From: Syntrophomonas sp. UBA4807
GTDB lineage: Bacteria; Bacillota; Syntrophomonadia; Syntrophomonadales; Syntrophomonadaceae
DNA: 47,157 bases
Assembly: GCA_002402575.1 (NCBI GenBank)
Contig: DHGD01000118.1
Span: 9,398 to 56,554 of the forward strand
Reading direction: 5' to 3'
The notes under the pieces were generated by a model. It was not told where the DNA came from. It did no database searches and saw only the letters and a list, made by a program, of their open reading frames with translations. The position numbers and the translations under genes were made by a program. Positions 24,950-33,825 of this stretch are shown here, in pieces; position 1 is the first letter of the stretch, and the number at the start of each line of letters is the position of its first letter.

Positions 24950-25008
24950 TTCTCCGGTACTGTGTATCTAAAGGAATTATTATTAAAGCACAAGGAGGTT
25001 TTAAGTTA

Positions 25009-25881
25009 ATGGTGTCCAGAAAAGTTGTAAGAAGAGCGAGTTTTGTATTGCTGGGGTTGCTGCTGTTAGGTGCTGTCCTGGTATCCGGGTGCAGCAACCA
25101 ACCAAGCGGGCATAATCCTACGCCAGCTCAGCCGGATGCTGCGGCCCTGAGCGGCAAGCTGACCATCGCCGGCTCAACCTCGGTGCAACCCTTTAGCGAA
25201 GTTCTGGCAGAGAGTTTCATGGCTCAAAATAAAGGTGTGCAGATCAATGTTCAGGGTGGCGGTTCCAGTGTAGGCATTGAAGCAGCTGTTTCCGGAGCTG
25301 CCCATATCGGAGCATCATCTAGGGCTCTGAAGGATGAAGAAATAGCCAAGGGACTTACAGCTACCAATATTGCACTGGATGGCATAGCGATTGTGGTTCA
25401 CCCCAGTAATCCGGTCAATAATCTAAAATCCGATGATGTGATGAATATCTATCTGGGCAATATTAAAAACTGGAAAGAAGTCGGCGGCCCGGATGCCCCT
25501 ATTACCATAGTAGCCAGAGAAGAAGGCTCAGGCACCCGGGACGCCTTCACTGACTTGGTCATGAAGAAGAAAGATATCGCCCCAACGGCCATCATTCAGA
25601 ACTCCACCGGGGCGGTCAGAACTACCGTAGCCGGGGACAAGAATGGCATTGGCTATGTATCAATGGCCAGCGTAAGTAAGGAAGTCAAAGCTCTGAGCAT
25701 AGACGGTGTGGCTGCCAATGAAGCCAATGTCAAAGCAGGCACCTATAAGATTCAAAGGCCTTTCCTGTATGTAACCAAGGGAACTCCAGAGGGACTGACC
25801 AAGGCTTTCATCGATTTCGTTCTGAGTGCTCAAGGGCAAAAACTGATCGTAGAAGAGGGCGCCTTCAGCATAAATAAATAA
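25009..25881 (+). CDS. pstS: Phosphate ABC transporter substrate-binding lipoprotein
   Basis: The 290-residue protein has a lipoprotein signal (basic start, LLGLLLLGAVLVSGC with lipid-anchored Cys28) and the phosphate-binding domain: LTIAGSTSVQPFSEVLAESF, VQGGGSSVGIEAAVSGAAHIGASSR, VAREEGSGTRDAFTDLV and TVAGDKNGIGYVSMASV. It binds phosphate outside the membrane for PstCAB. CAAGGAGG stands before the ATG. A Pho box precedes it and a terminator follows at once, so it is probably made in excess of the membrane subunits. Confidence 0.96.
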   Translation: MVSRKVVRRASFVLLGLLLLGAVLVSGCSNQPSGHNPTPAQPDAAALSGKLTIAGSTSVQPFSEVLAESFMAQNKGVQINVQGGGSSVGIEAAVSGAAHIGASSRALKDEEIAKGLTATNIALDGIAIVVHPSNPVNNLKSDDVMNIYLGNIKNWKEVGGPDAPITIVAREEGSGTRDAFTDLVMKKKDIAPTAIIQNSTGAVRTTVAGDKNGIGYVSMASVSKEVKALSIDGVAANEANVKAGTYKIQRPFLYVTKGTPEGLTKAFIDFVLSAQGQKLIVEEGAFSINK

Positions 25882-25897
25882 ACTCCAGTGTAACCTT

Positions 25898-25926
25898 ACC
25901 CGCTCCTTAAAAGGGAGCGGGTTTTT
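25898..25926 (+). terminator. Terminator between pstS and pstC
   Basis: ACCCGCTCC (25898-25906) and GGAGCGGGT (25914-25922) form a 9-bp stem with T residues to 25926. It should stop most transcripts after pstS. Confidence 0.88.
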
Positions 25927-25974
25927 CATGATTATTTACAGACAGTTTACAAACCCTAAAGGTGAATTTAATAT
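25924..25974 (+). promoter_or_regulatory. Second Pho box with promoter, for pstCAB-phoU
   Basis: TTTCAT (25924), TTTACA (25935) and TTTACA (25946) repeat every 11 bases, the two TTTACA copies being identical. The last is placed as a -35 element 17 bases before TAATAT (25969-25974), a good -10. The array overlaps the T-tail of the pstS terminator, so one short stretch ends one transcript and can start the next. This gives pstCAB-phoU its own PhoP-type promoter. Confidence 0.72.
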
Positions 25975-26077
25975 AGGAAGCCTTACTGGGTTGGCCAACT
26001 AATGGTAATCTGTAAGAAAAGATGTATATGCATCATTGGGTCTATGTCAACTTCACTGTTGAGGGAAAGGAAGAAAC

Positions 26078-26965
26078 ATGCAGCCAGTTCAACCCAAAAC
26101 CTCCCAACGCCGTGGGGAAAGTGCAATTGAAAAACTCCTGGTTCTTAGTGCCGCAATCTTTATAATTGTAATTGCCCTTATTACTATCTTCATATTTTCC
26201 AGGGGCTTACCTCTCTTGTTTGAAATAGGATTAGGTGATTTTATTTTTAACTACGATTGGCGTCCCACCAAGGGTGCCTTTGGGATCGGGGCTATGGTAG
26301 CGGGTTCTCTGGCCGTGACTTTGTCTGCTATGGTGTGGGCGGTGCCGCTGGGTATATGCACGGCTATACTTATGGCGGAAATCGCGCCACCGCAGATGGG
26401 CCGGCTGTTGGGCAATATGGTGGAATTGCTGGCGGGAATTCCATCAGTGGTGTACGGATTTGTAGGGTTAGTATTGGTGGTTCCTTTCATTCGCGAATAT
26501 CTGGGGGGGAACGGCTTAAGTGTTTTGGCTGGAGCTATTATTCTGGGCATTATGATTTTACCCACGGTAATAAATATCAGCCGGGATTCCATCATGGCAG
26601 TTCCTAAAGAATACAAAGAAGGCTCTTTGGCTCTGGGGGCCACGCACTATCAGACTATTTTCCGGGTTATAATTCCCGCTGCGCGTTCAGGTATCATAAC
26701 CGCGGTAGTGCTGGGGATGGGCCGGGCCATAGGTGAAACCATGGCAGTGGTTATGGTAACCGGGAATGCTGCTATAATTCCCGGCAGTATCCTGGAGCCG
26801 GTGCGGACCATGACCAGCAATATAGTCCTGGAAATGGGCTATGCAGCCGGGGATCACCAAGCGGCGCTGTTTGCCACCGGAGTAGTTTTGTTTGTTTTCA
26901 TCGTGGCTTTGAATATGATGGTTAATATAGCAGCTAAGGCAGGTGCAGCTCGTGACGGCAAGTAA
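26078..26965 (+). CDS. pstC: Phosphate ABC transporter permease PstC
   Basis: The 295-residue membrane protein shows about six hydrophobic segments and the permease EAA-like loop (YKEGSLALGATHYQTIFRVIIPAARSGIITAVVLGMGRAIGET). The N-terminal cytoplasmic part is followed by FIFSRGLPLLFEIGL, usual for PstC. It forms the phosphate channel with PstA. GGGAAAGGAAG lies before the ATG. The gene end overlaps pstA. Confidence 0.95.
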   Translation: MQPVQPKTSQRRGESAIEKLLVLSAAIFIIVIALITIFIFSRGLPLLFEIGLGDFIFNYDWRPTKGAFGIGAMVAGSLAVTLSAMVWAVPLGICTAILMAEIAPPQMGRLLGNMVELLAGIPSVVYGFVGLVLVVPFIREYLGGNGLSVLAGAIILGIMILPTVINISRDSIMAVPKEYKEGSLALGATHYQTIFRVIIPAARSGIITAVVLGMGRAIGETMAVVMVTGNAAIIPGSILEPVRTMTSNIVLEMGYAAGDHQAALFATGVVLFVFIVALNMMVNIAAKAGAARDGK

Positions 26966-27788
26966 GCGCAGTGAGATATTATTAACCGCACTGTTTTGGC
27001 TGTCCGGAATTGTTATCGTGTTAGTTTTGGCGGGCATAATCGGGTATGTCATTATAAAAGGATTCTCCGCCATCAGTCTGGATTTTATCCTGCAAGCCCC
27101 CAGCCGGGCCGGCCGCCTGGGTGGCATATCCACTACCATTGTGGGAACTGTATATTTGACTGTGTTATCTTTATTGATAGCGGTTCCCATCGGAGTTGGC
27201 AGCGCTATCTATCTCGAAGAATATGCCCTTAGCGGCAGCAAATTTGCGCGCCTGGTTAATCTTACGGCTGAAACTCTGGCAGGCATACCTTCAATCGTAT
27301 TCGGCTTATTCGGGTTCGTGTTTTTCGTGATATTCCTGGGATTAGGCTGGTCAATTCTATCCGGAAGTCTGACCATGGCGATAATGATTCTGCCTACCAT
27401 CACCCGTACTTCCCAGGAAGCAATACTCGCGGCGCCCCATGAATACCGGGAGAATAGTCTGGCCCTGGGCGCCAGCCGCTGGCAGACTATATATAAGGTA
27501 ATTCTGCCCTCAGCGTTGCCAGGAATTGTAACCGGCATAATTCTTTCCATCGGCCGGGCCGTTGGCGAGACCGCTGCCATCATTTTGACCGCCGGAAGTT
27601 CGCTGGGTATGCCGCTCTCCCCTGCCGATCCGGCACGGACCATGTCGGTACACCTCTACATTATGGCGATGGAAGGGATATCGACCGAACGGGCTTTCGG
27701 AACTGCCTTTTTGATTGTGGTCTTGATAATTATCATCAATTTTCTGGCCAATTTGACCTTGAATCGGTTGAGCAGAGCTATGCGGTAA
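26952..27788 (+). CDS. pstA: Phosphate ABC transporter permease PstA
   Basis: The 278-residue permease has about six hydrophobic segments and the EAA-like loop YRENSLALGASRWQTIYKVILPSALPGIVTGIIL, ending with GRAVGETAAIILTAG. GTG 26952, six bases after AGGTG, was preferred to GTG 26943. It overlaps the end of pstC by 14 bases, so the two permeases are translated together. Confidence 0.94.
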   Translation: MTASKRSEILLTALFWLSGIVIVLVLAGIIGYVIIKGFSAISLDFILQAPSRAGRLGGISTTIVGTVYLTVLSLLIAVPIGVGSAIYLEEYALSGSKFARLVNLTAETLAGIPSIVFGLFGFVFFVIFLGLGWSILSGSLTMAIMILPTITRTSQEAILAAPHEYRENSLALGASRWQTIYKVILPSALPGIVTGIILSIGRAVGETAAIILTAGSSLGMPLSPADPARTMSVHLYIMAMEGISTERAFGTAFLIVVLIIIINFLANLTLNRLSRAMR

Positions 27789-27806
27789 ACGGGAGGACGG
27801 TGCAGT

Positions 27807-28586
27807 ATGGAAAGTGTGACGCTCACTAGCGATAATATGAAAATGAGGACTCTGGGACTGGAGGTTTTTTATCAGGATTTCCAAGCCTTACATGGAGTCA
27901 GTATGGAGATCAAAGCCAACCACGTAACCGCCCTGATCGGGCCCAGCGGCTGCGGCAAGTCTACATTTCTGCGCACTCTCAACCGCCTCAATGAGCTGAT
28001 TGAGGGCACCACCATTCAAGGCCAGGTCTACCTTGATGATTTGTCCATTTATGAGAAAGAGGTGGACGTGGTGGCTCTGAGAAAGAGAGTAGGGATGGTT
28101 TTCCAAAAGCCTTCGGTTTTTCCCATGTCAGTCTATGAGAATGTGGCTTATGGTCCCAGAATCCATGGAATCAAGGACAAGAGCAAGCTGGATGAGATCG
28201 TGGAGAAAAGCCTGCGGGATGCCAACCTGTGGGAGGAAATGGGCAGTCGTTTGAATTCCCCGGCAGCCCGTATGTCAGGCGGTCAGCAGCAACGGCTGGT
28301 GATCGCGCGGGTGTTAGCGGTGGGTCCGGAGGTGATCCTCATGGATGAACCAGCCTCAGCCCTGGATCCGATTTCCACTTCCAAACTAGAAGAGTTGATT
28401 GCCGAACTTAAGAAGAACTATACTATTGTTATTGTAACCCACAATATGCAACAGGCTGCGCGGGTGTCTGACTATACCGGCTTCTTCCTTAACGGGCACC
28501 TGATCGAATTCAACCGCACCAAGGAATTGTTTGTCAATCCTGCCAATCAAAAAACAGAAGATTACATCACCGGCCGGTTCGGGTAG
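27807..28586 (+). CDS. pstB: Phosphate ABC transporter ATPase PstB
   Basis: The 259-residue ATPase has Walker A GPSGCGKST, the Q-loop region MVFQKPSVFPMSVYENV, ABC signature MSGGQQQRLVIAR, Walker B VILMDEPASALDP and the H-loop IVTHNMQQA. The FPMSVYENVAYG and LNRLNELI segments are typical of PstB. It powers PstCA. GGGAGGACGG stands before the ATG. Confidence 0.97.
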   Translation: MESVTLTSDNMKMRTLGLEVFYQDFQALHGVSMEIKANHVTALIGPSGCGKSTFLRTLNRLNELIEGTTIQGQVYLDDLSIYEKEVDVVALRKRVGMVFQKPSVFPMSVYENVAYGPRIHGIKDKSKLDEIVEKSLRDANLWEEMGSRLNSPAARMSGGQQQRLVIARVLAVGPEVILMDEPASALDPISTSKLEELIAELKKNYTIVIVTHNMQQAARVSDYTGFFLNGHLIEFNRTKELFVNPANQKTEDYITGRFG

Positions 28587-28620
28587 AAAGCTTAAGTAAA
28601 TTATTTCGGGAGGTAATGTC

Positions 28621-29295
28621 TTGACCATCGATTCATTAGAAAAACAGTTGGAGCAATTAAGGGAGGAAATCCTCACCATGGGGAGCCTCTTGCAGGAGCA
28701 GATATACAAGGCTAACCGCTCCCTTACTGAAAAAAACATGGAGCTAGCTCGGGAAGTTATCGCTAAAGATGACATCATCGATCAGATGGAATTAGATATA
28801 GAACAGCAGTGCCTCTATCTCATTGCTCTAAAACAGCCTATGGCCAGAGATCTTCGCTTTATCGGCACCGCCCTGCGTATAATTGTTGATTTTGAACGGA
28901 TGGGTGATCACGCCGAAAGCATCGCCACTATTGCTATCGACCTGTATGATCAAACCTACATGAAACCTTTAATAGACATACCTAAGATGGCGCAGTTAGC
29001 TCAAGACATGGTCGTTACAGCCATGCAAGCCTACATTAATGGCGACGTAAAACTCGCCATGACCTTGGTTGATATGGAAAAAGAAATGGATCACCTGTAC
29101 GGACTGGTCTTTCATGAATGCCTGTCATATATGATGCGTGATCAGGGTAACATCCCCCAGGGAACCGCACTGATACTGGTAGCGGGGCATCTGGAGAGAA
29201 TTGCCGATCATGCCACCAATCTGGGAGAGATGGTAATTTATATGGTGGAAGGCCGGCGGGTGGATATTAATGTAATCGCCCGGAGTCCAAAATAA
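28621..29295 (+). CDS. phoU: Phosphate signalling regulator PhoU
   Basis: The 224-residue all-helical protein carries two PhoU repeats with the metal-binding motifs: EVIAKDDIIDQMELDIEQQC and FERMGDHAESIATIA, then GHLERIADHATNLGEMVIYM. It links PstSCAB to PhoR and holds the Pho response down when phosphate is plentiful. The TTG start follows GGGAGG; an ATG at 28616 would run into a stop in the wrong frame. A weak GGGG/CCCC hairpin with a T-rich tail around 29320-29355 may end the operon. Confidence 0.95.
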   Translation: MTIDSLEKQLEQLREEILTMGSLLQEQIYKANRSLTEKNMELAREVIAKDDIIDQMELDIEQQCLYLIALKQPMARDLRFIGTALRIIVDFERMGDHAESIATIAIDLYDQTYMKPLIDIPKMAQLAQDMVVTAMQAYINGDVKLAMTLVDMEKEMDHLYGLVFHECLSYMMRDQGNIPQGTALILVAGHLERIADHATNLGEMVIYMVEGRRVDINVIARSPK

Positions 29296-29540
29296 ATCCT
29301 CTAGGTTTGGGCAAACAGTGGGGAGCCGAGCGCTAGCTGCCCCCTTGTTCTTTCTGTTAGGTAAGGCTGTGGTCATACCGCAGCTTATTGTCGACTTGCC
29401 CTGTCAGGGCATAGAGGCAGCCCATGGCAGCTAACGCAAGGGATAGCCATTGAGTTTGGCCCATGGGGATAGCAGCAATCTACTGGATCAGACCTCTGTT
29501 TTTGCCATGGGGTCTTCTGACCTGTTCTATGACTCTTCTC
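29296..29540. other. Spacer between phoU and the aroF fragment
   Basis: No gene is seen. A stem of GGGGAGC (29320-29326) with GCT-G-CCCC (29336-29344) followed by a T-rich stretch could be a weak terminator for pst-phoU. Short near-repeats of GCCCATGG occur near 29420 and 29460. I could not align this part with the region upstream of the intact aroF, so the aroF remnant starts abruptly near 29541. Confidence 0.4.
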
Positions 29541-29737
29541 GTAACCGCCCCATAGCCAGTGCTGCTATCGCCGCCGGTGCGGATGGTGTCATGGTAGAGG
29601 TGCACCAGAATCCCTGACCAGCCCTGTCAGACGGCAAGCAGTCCCTCACCCCGGATAATTTCGCCCGAATGGCCAATCAACTGATACAACACGCCTCTGT
29701 TAACCACAAACAGGGGGCTTCTCAAGTACTCCTATAA
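29541..29737 (+). pseudogene. 3' fragment of a third DAHP synthase gene
   Basis: The stretch aligns base for base with the last 190 bases of aroF at 21136-21984: GCTGCTAT, GCCGGTGCGGATGGTGTC, ATGGTAGAGGTGCA, TTCGCCCGAATGGCC-like and AACCACAAACA words are shared. A one-base shift puts a TGA in frame soon after the VHQNP-coding part and is compensated a few bases later, and the first 650 bases of the gene are missing. The final CTATAA stop is kept. It cannot make an enzyme. Directly after it comes the tail of the CBS-ACT gene on the other strand, in the same arrangement as the remnant after the intact aroF. Confidence 0.9.
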
Positions 29738-29767
29738 TGCCCGTACCAGTCTGCACCGGCAGGCTTG

Positions 29768-30427
29768 CTATTCCACCCTCTCACTGACTAAGACCGATTC
29801 GATCTCATAGCCTTTGGAGCGCAATGCTTCGACAACCGGTTGGTAATCCAGTGCTTCGATGCGCAGAATGACTTTGTATTTGCCCAGAGCGTCATCGAAG
29901 TATACCACCGTATTGATGATATTTATTCCCCGTGAAGCCATTATACCAGTTATTTCTGCCAGGCTTCCGGGGCCTTCGGGTATCAGTGTATCTATACGGG
30001 TATGAGGGCGTTTTACCCCCAGAATATCTATAAGGGCGCGAAACAGATCGGTTTCAGTTATAATACCAACCAGTTTATCGCCCTCCATTACCGGAAGACC
30101 ACTGATCTGGTGCTGCAGCATCAGCTTGGCGGCGGTTTCAATATAGGTCTGGGGGGTTACGGTGATCACCTTTTGGTGAGGCGGGAAAATGTCTTTGACC
30201 CTGGTTCTAGCCAGGAGGTAATTCAATTCATAAATGCTCAGGCTGGTGGCGGCCGAGGGGGTAGCCTGATTCAAGTCCCCCAGGGTGATAATGCCCGCCA
30301 GGCGGTTCTTATCCATGACCGGCAGGCGGCGAATATTTTTTTCCTTCATTATGCGGAAGGCCTCATTTACACTGGCATCCAGGCCGATGGTAAAGACATC
30401 CGCTGACATACGATCTTTTACTCTCAC
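29768..30427 (-). CDS. CBS-CBS-ACT domain protein (AcuB-like)
   Basis: The 219-residue protein has two CBS domains (VKDRMSADVFTIGLDASVNE to GIITLGDLNQAT, then VKDIFPPHQKVITVTPQTYI to GIITETDLFRALID) and a C-terminal ACT domain (DTLIPEGPGSLAEITGIMASRGINIINTVVYF). Such AcuB-like proteins sense adenine nucleotides and possibly an amino acid and regulate metabolism by unknown means. On the minus strand AAGGAGG is seven bases before the GTG start. A decayed copy of its start lies at 22042-22228. Confidence 0.88.
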   Translation of the reverse strand: MRVKDRMSADVFTIGLDASVNEAFRIMKEKNIRRLPVMDKNRLAGIITLGDLNQATPSAATSLSIYELNYLLARTRVKDIFPPHQKVITVTPQTYIETAAKLMLQHQISGLPVMEGDKLVGIITETDLFRALIDILGVKRPHTRIDTLIPEGPGSLAEITGIMASRGINIINTVVYFDDALGKYKVILRIEALDYQPVVEALRSKGYEIESVLVSERVE

Positions 30428-30702
30428 ATCTGCGCCTCCTTGGAATTAAAGTACCTTTATTTGCGCTTTCTTACCCTCCCGGCATAAAACCTTGCAGAGC
30501 AAAGCACATTGGGGAATGATACAATTATTCGCAACTGCGACCGGTTTTCCCTCCTGTTCAGGGACAACTCCTTGCCAGCGGCTTGCCAGCCATTAGCAGG
30601 ATTTTGCTGAATTGTGGGGAATATATAAATCTGTTGATTAGAGTTGGAAGGGGGAGAATCAAGAACTACTATCATTAAATAAATTTGCAAGGAGGAATTG
30701 GA
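30428..30702. other. Divergent spacer between the CBS-ACT gene and livK
   Basis: Bases 30428-30557 are the part duplicated near 22106-22228. The rest holds a tandem CTTGCCAGC-like pair (30570-30590) and an AT-rich run with TATATAAA near 30622, a weak -10 candidate for livK with no good -35. Nothing else is seen. Confidence 0.4.
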
Positions 30703-31890
30703 ATGAAGAAAAGGAACGCCCGCAACTGGGCGGCAATGTTATGCCTGGCGATGCTGGTTGCACTTTTGCCGGGATGTGGCAAGAGCCAGTCGCCGGCTCC
30801 GGCCGCAGATACCACCATCAAGCTCGGTTTTCTGGGCGCCAAGACAGTCAATAACGCCAACTACGGCATACCCGGAGAAAAGGGCATGAAGATGGCTATC
30901 GAGGAGATCAATGCCAAAGGCGGAGTCCTGGGCAAAAAGCTGGAAGGCATTTATGAGGACAACAAGGGTGATTCCCGTGAAATTGCCAATATTGCCACCA
31001 AATATGCCACTGTTGACAAAGTCTCGGCTATGATCGGTGATCCGTCCACCGGCCTTACCAAGATTGCCGCCGACATCGCCCAGAAGAACCAGATAGTCAT
31101 ATTTTCTGCGGGAGCAACCGGCACCGGAGTAGTTGAAATAGGAGACTATGTTTTCCGCAACACCCTCTTGGACAAGTTTGCCGCGCCTTCAGTAGTCGAT
31201 TGGATGATCAACACCAAGGGGTGGAAAAATATCGCCATAATCACCTCGACTAACAATGGCTACAGCACTGCTCTCACCCCGGTGTTCAAGACTGCCATAC
31301 AGGCCAAAGGCGGCAACATTGTGGCCGAAGAGTCCATTAATGACAAAGAAACTGACTTCACCGCGCAGATTACTAAGCTGAAACAAGCCAAACCGCAGGT
31401 TCTGGTGTTCACCGGCTACTACACCGAAGCTGCCCTGCTCATGCTGGAAGCCCAAAAACAAGGTCTGGACATCATCATGGTAGGCGGCGACGGGCTGTAT
31501 GGCGAAGACCTCAAGAAACTGGGCGGCAAAGCGGTGGAAGAAAAGGTCATATTCTATGCCGGTTTCTCGGCAGACCAGCCCAGTCCTGAAACTGATGCCT
31601 TTATCAAGGCTTACCGGGCCAAATACAATGAAGACCCTGATATGTTCTCAGCCCAGTACTATGACGCGGTGATGATAATCGCCAAAGCCATGGAAGCGGC
31701 CAAGAGCAGCGACCCCAAGGTGTTTAAGGCGGAACTGGCAAAACTTAAAGATTATCCGGGCGTTTCCGGCAAAACCACCTTCCTCCCGGATCGTGAGCCG
31801 CTCAAGAGCCCAGTCTTTCTGTTGACTGTTAAAGGGGATAAATTCCCGGCCTTGCTGGAAAAGATCCCCACCAGCGCGCCCCAGCAATAA
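30703..31890 (+). CDS. livK: Branched-chain amino acid type ABC transporter substrate-binding lipoprotein
   Basis: The 395-residue protein has a lipoprotein signal (MKKRNARNW, hydrophobic core, LLPGC with Cys25) and a Leu/Ile/Val-binding-protein domain of periplasmic-binding fold type I: IKLGFLGAKTVNNANYGIPG, GMKMAIEEINAKGGVLGKKL, AMIGDPSTGLTKIAADIAQK and FSAQYYDAVMIIAKAMEAA. It captures the solute outside the cell. The solute could be amino acids, short amides or urea; the family alone does not decide. AGGAGG is seven bases from ATG 30703. A strong hairpin follows the gene. Confidence 0.92.
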   Translation: MKKRNARNWAAMLCLAMLVALLPGCGKSQSPAPAADTTIKLGFLGAKTVNNANYGIPGEKGMKMAIEEINAKGGVLGKKLEGIYEDNKGDSREIANIATKYATVDKVSAMIGDPSTGLTKIAADIAQKNQIVIFSAGATGTGVVEIGDYVFRNTLLDKFAAPSVVDWMINTKGWKNIAIITSTNNGYSTALTPVFKTAIQAKGGNIVAEESINDKETDFTAQITKLKQAKPQVLVFTGYYTEAALLMLEAQKQGLDIIMVGGDGLYGEDLKKLGGKAVEEKVIFYAGFSADQPSPETDAFIKAYRAKYNEDPDMFSAQYYDAVMIIAKAMEAAKSSDPKVFKAELAKLKDYPGVSGKTTFLPDREPLKSPVFLLTVKGDKFPALLEKIPTSAPQQ

Positions 31891-31902
31891 CCGACTGCAA
31901 GT

Positions 31903-31936
31903 CTGGCAGCCCGGCGTTCCCGGGCTGCCAGCTTTT
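31903..31936 (+). terminator. Strong hairpin between livK and livH
   Basis: CTGGCAGCCCGG (31903-31914) and CCGGGCTGCCAG (31920-31931) form a 12-bp perfect stem with a 5-base loop, followed by CTTTT. It is likely to be a partial terminator that makes livK mRNA more abundant than that of the membrane subunits. Confidence 0.75.
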
Positions 31937-32052
31937 GCGGTATTTCTCCTTTTGCCCATACATCAACCCGGTGGCAGAAATTGCTTATAGAGCTAGTCCA
32001 GCGGATTGATGTATGGTCTAATGGAGACAAGTAAAAGCAAAGGAAATAAATT

Positions 32053-32928
32053 ATGATATGGCAGCAGTTGCTTAACGGATTGACCCTGGGCAGTACCTAT
32101 GCGTTGATCGCCTTGGGTTATACCATGGTTTACGGTATTGTACAGTTGATCAATTTTGCCCATGGTGAGATTTATATGGTAGGGGCTTTTGTGGGCCTGT
32201 TTTTGGTTACCGTTTGGGATGCCAACCTGGCGGTAGCTATGCTGGGAGCCATGGCGGTATGCATGCTTTTAGGCGTTCTGGTGGAGCGGATTGCTTACCG
32301 CCCTTTGCGGGGCAAGTCATCGCGCTTATCCCCTCTAATCAGTGCTCTGGGGGCCTCGATTTTTCTCTCCACCCTGATGGCTCTGATTGCGGGGGTGAAT
32401 ACCCGCCGCTATCCGGCGGTGCAAGACGTTGGTTCATACGCGCTGGGACCGGTGCAGTTGTCCTCCATGCAGGTAATAATACTGCTGGTTTCTGCCGCCT
32501 TGATGATAGGGCTGCAGTTCCTGGTGGCGCATACCCGTATCGGCAAAGCCATGCGGGCCTGCTCCCAGGATCTTGATGCTTCCGCCCTGATGGGTATCAA
32601 TGTCAACCGGGTAATTTCCTATACCTTTGCCATAGGCTCGGCCCTGGCCGCTGCCGGAGGGGTTATGGTAGGAGTCTACTACAATGCGGTGTGGCCATAT
32701 ATGGGGACTTTGGCCGGGCTTAAGGCTTTTGCGGCCGCGGTATTGGGGGGCATTGGTTCCATACCCGGTGCCATGTTGGGTGGCCTTACCCTGGGTATAC
32801 TGGAGATCATGGGGGTGGCTTATATATCCTCTTCCTTTAAGGACGCCATTGCATTCGGCATTTTAATTATAGTATTGATTATCCGCCCTCAGGGCATTTT
32901 GGGAGAGAAAATTAATAAAAAGGTTTAG
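32053..32928 (+). CDS. livH: Branched-chain amino acid ABC transporter permease LivH
   Basis: The 291-residue membrane protein has about eight hydrophobic segments and the LivH marks NGLTLGSTYALIALGYTMVYGI, INFAHGEIYMVGAF, ERIAYRPLRGKS, and GLKAFAAAVLGGIGSIPGAMLGG. It forms the channel with LivM. AAAGGAAATAAATT precedes the ATG. Confidence 0.94.
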   Translation: MIWQQLLNGLTLGSTYALIALGYTMVYGIVQLINFAHGEIYMVGAFVGLFLVTVWDANLAVAMLGAMAVCMLLGVLVERIAYRPLRGKSSRLSPLISALGASIFLSTLMALIAGVNTRRYPAVQDVGSYALGPVQLSSMQVIILLVSAALMIGLQFLVAHTRIGKAMRACSQDLDASALMGINVNRVISYTFAIGSALAAAGGVMVGVYYNAVWPYMGTLAGLKAFAAAVLGGIGSIPGAMLGGLTLGILEIMGVAYISSSFKDAIAFGILIIVLIIRPQGILGEKINKKV

Positions 32929-33825
32929 GTGAGATTTTTGGAGCAGTGGATTACGCAGATTATCGACCCTTATTATTTGCGCATCATAATTCTGGTGGGA
33001 ATAAATATTATAATGGCCCTGGGGCTGAATATCACCACCGGAGTGACCGGACAATTGTCTATGGGGCACGCCGGTTTCATGAGTTTGGGAGCATATACCT
33101 CGGCTATTGTATCTTTAAAAATGGGCGCCCCCTTCTGGATGGCCTTGCTGGCCGGTTCAACCATAGCTGCGGTGTTTGGGTTCATTATCGGACTCCCCGC
33201 TCTGCGCCTGGAGGGTGATTACCTGGCGATAGTGACTATCGGCTTTGCGGAGATCGTGCGGGTGTTCTTCCTCAACTTCGAGCCGGGCGGCAAGGCGGTA
33301 GGTCTTTCTGGCATACCTCAAGAGACCTCCTTTACGCTGGTTTTGCTGATTACCCTGGTGGTGATCTTTTTCACCCAACGGCTATTGTCTTCACGTCTCG
33401 GCAAAGCTATGTATGCCGTCAGAGAAAATGAGATTGCGGCTGAGGCCTGCGGCATAAACACTACTCACCTCAAGGTCTTATCCTTCGTTCTGGGGGCTTT
33501 TTTGGGCGGTCTGGGCGGAGCCCTCTATGCCCATTACATGTACTATATCAGTCCTCAGGATTTCGATTTTATGCGCTCTATTGAGATCCTCAACATGGTA
33601 GTCCTGGGTGGGTTGGGGAGCATACCGGGATCCATCCTGGGCGCTGCCATACTAACCATACTGCCTGAAATGCTGCGCGTGGTGGCTGAATACCGTATGC
33701 TGTTTTACGGCGCCCTGTTGGTTTTGTTGATGATATTCAGGCCCAACGGCTTGTTTGGTGATATGCGTGTCTATGATCTGATAAAAACTCGCCGGGCGAA
33801 AGGGGAGAAACCATGCCAGTCTTAG
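32929..33825 (+). CDS. livM: Branched-chain amino acid ABC transporter permease LivM
   Basis: The 298-residue permease carries LGLNITTGVTGQLSMGHAGFMSLGAY, LRLEGDYLAIVTIGFAEIVR, GKAMYAVRENEIAAEACGIN and EILNMVVLGGLGSIPGSILGA, all standard for LivM. GTG 32929 begins directly after the livH stop; TTG 32938, behind AGGTGAG, is an alternative start. The 3' end overlaps livG by 13 bases. Confidence 0.94.
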   Translation: MRFLEQWITQIIDPYYLRIIILVGINIIMALGLNITTGVTGQLSMGHAGFMSLGAYTSAIVSLKMGAPFWMALLAGSTIAAVFGFIIGLPALRLEGDYLAIVTIGFAEIVRVFFLNFEPGGKAVGLSGIPQETSFTLVLLITLVVIFFTQRLLSSRLGKAMYAVRENEIAAEACGINTTHLKVLSFVLGAFLGGLGGALYAHYMYYISPQDFDFMRSIEILNMVVLGGLGSIPGSILGAAILTILPEMLRVVAEYRMLFYGALLVLLMIFRPNGLFGDMRVYDLIKTRRAKGEKPCQS

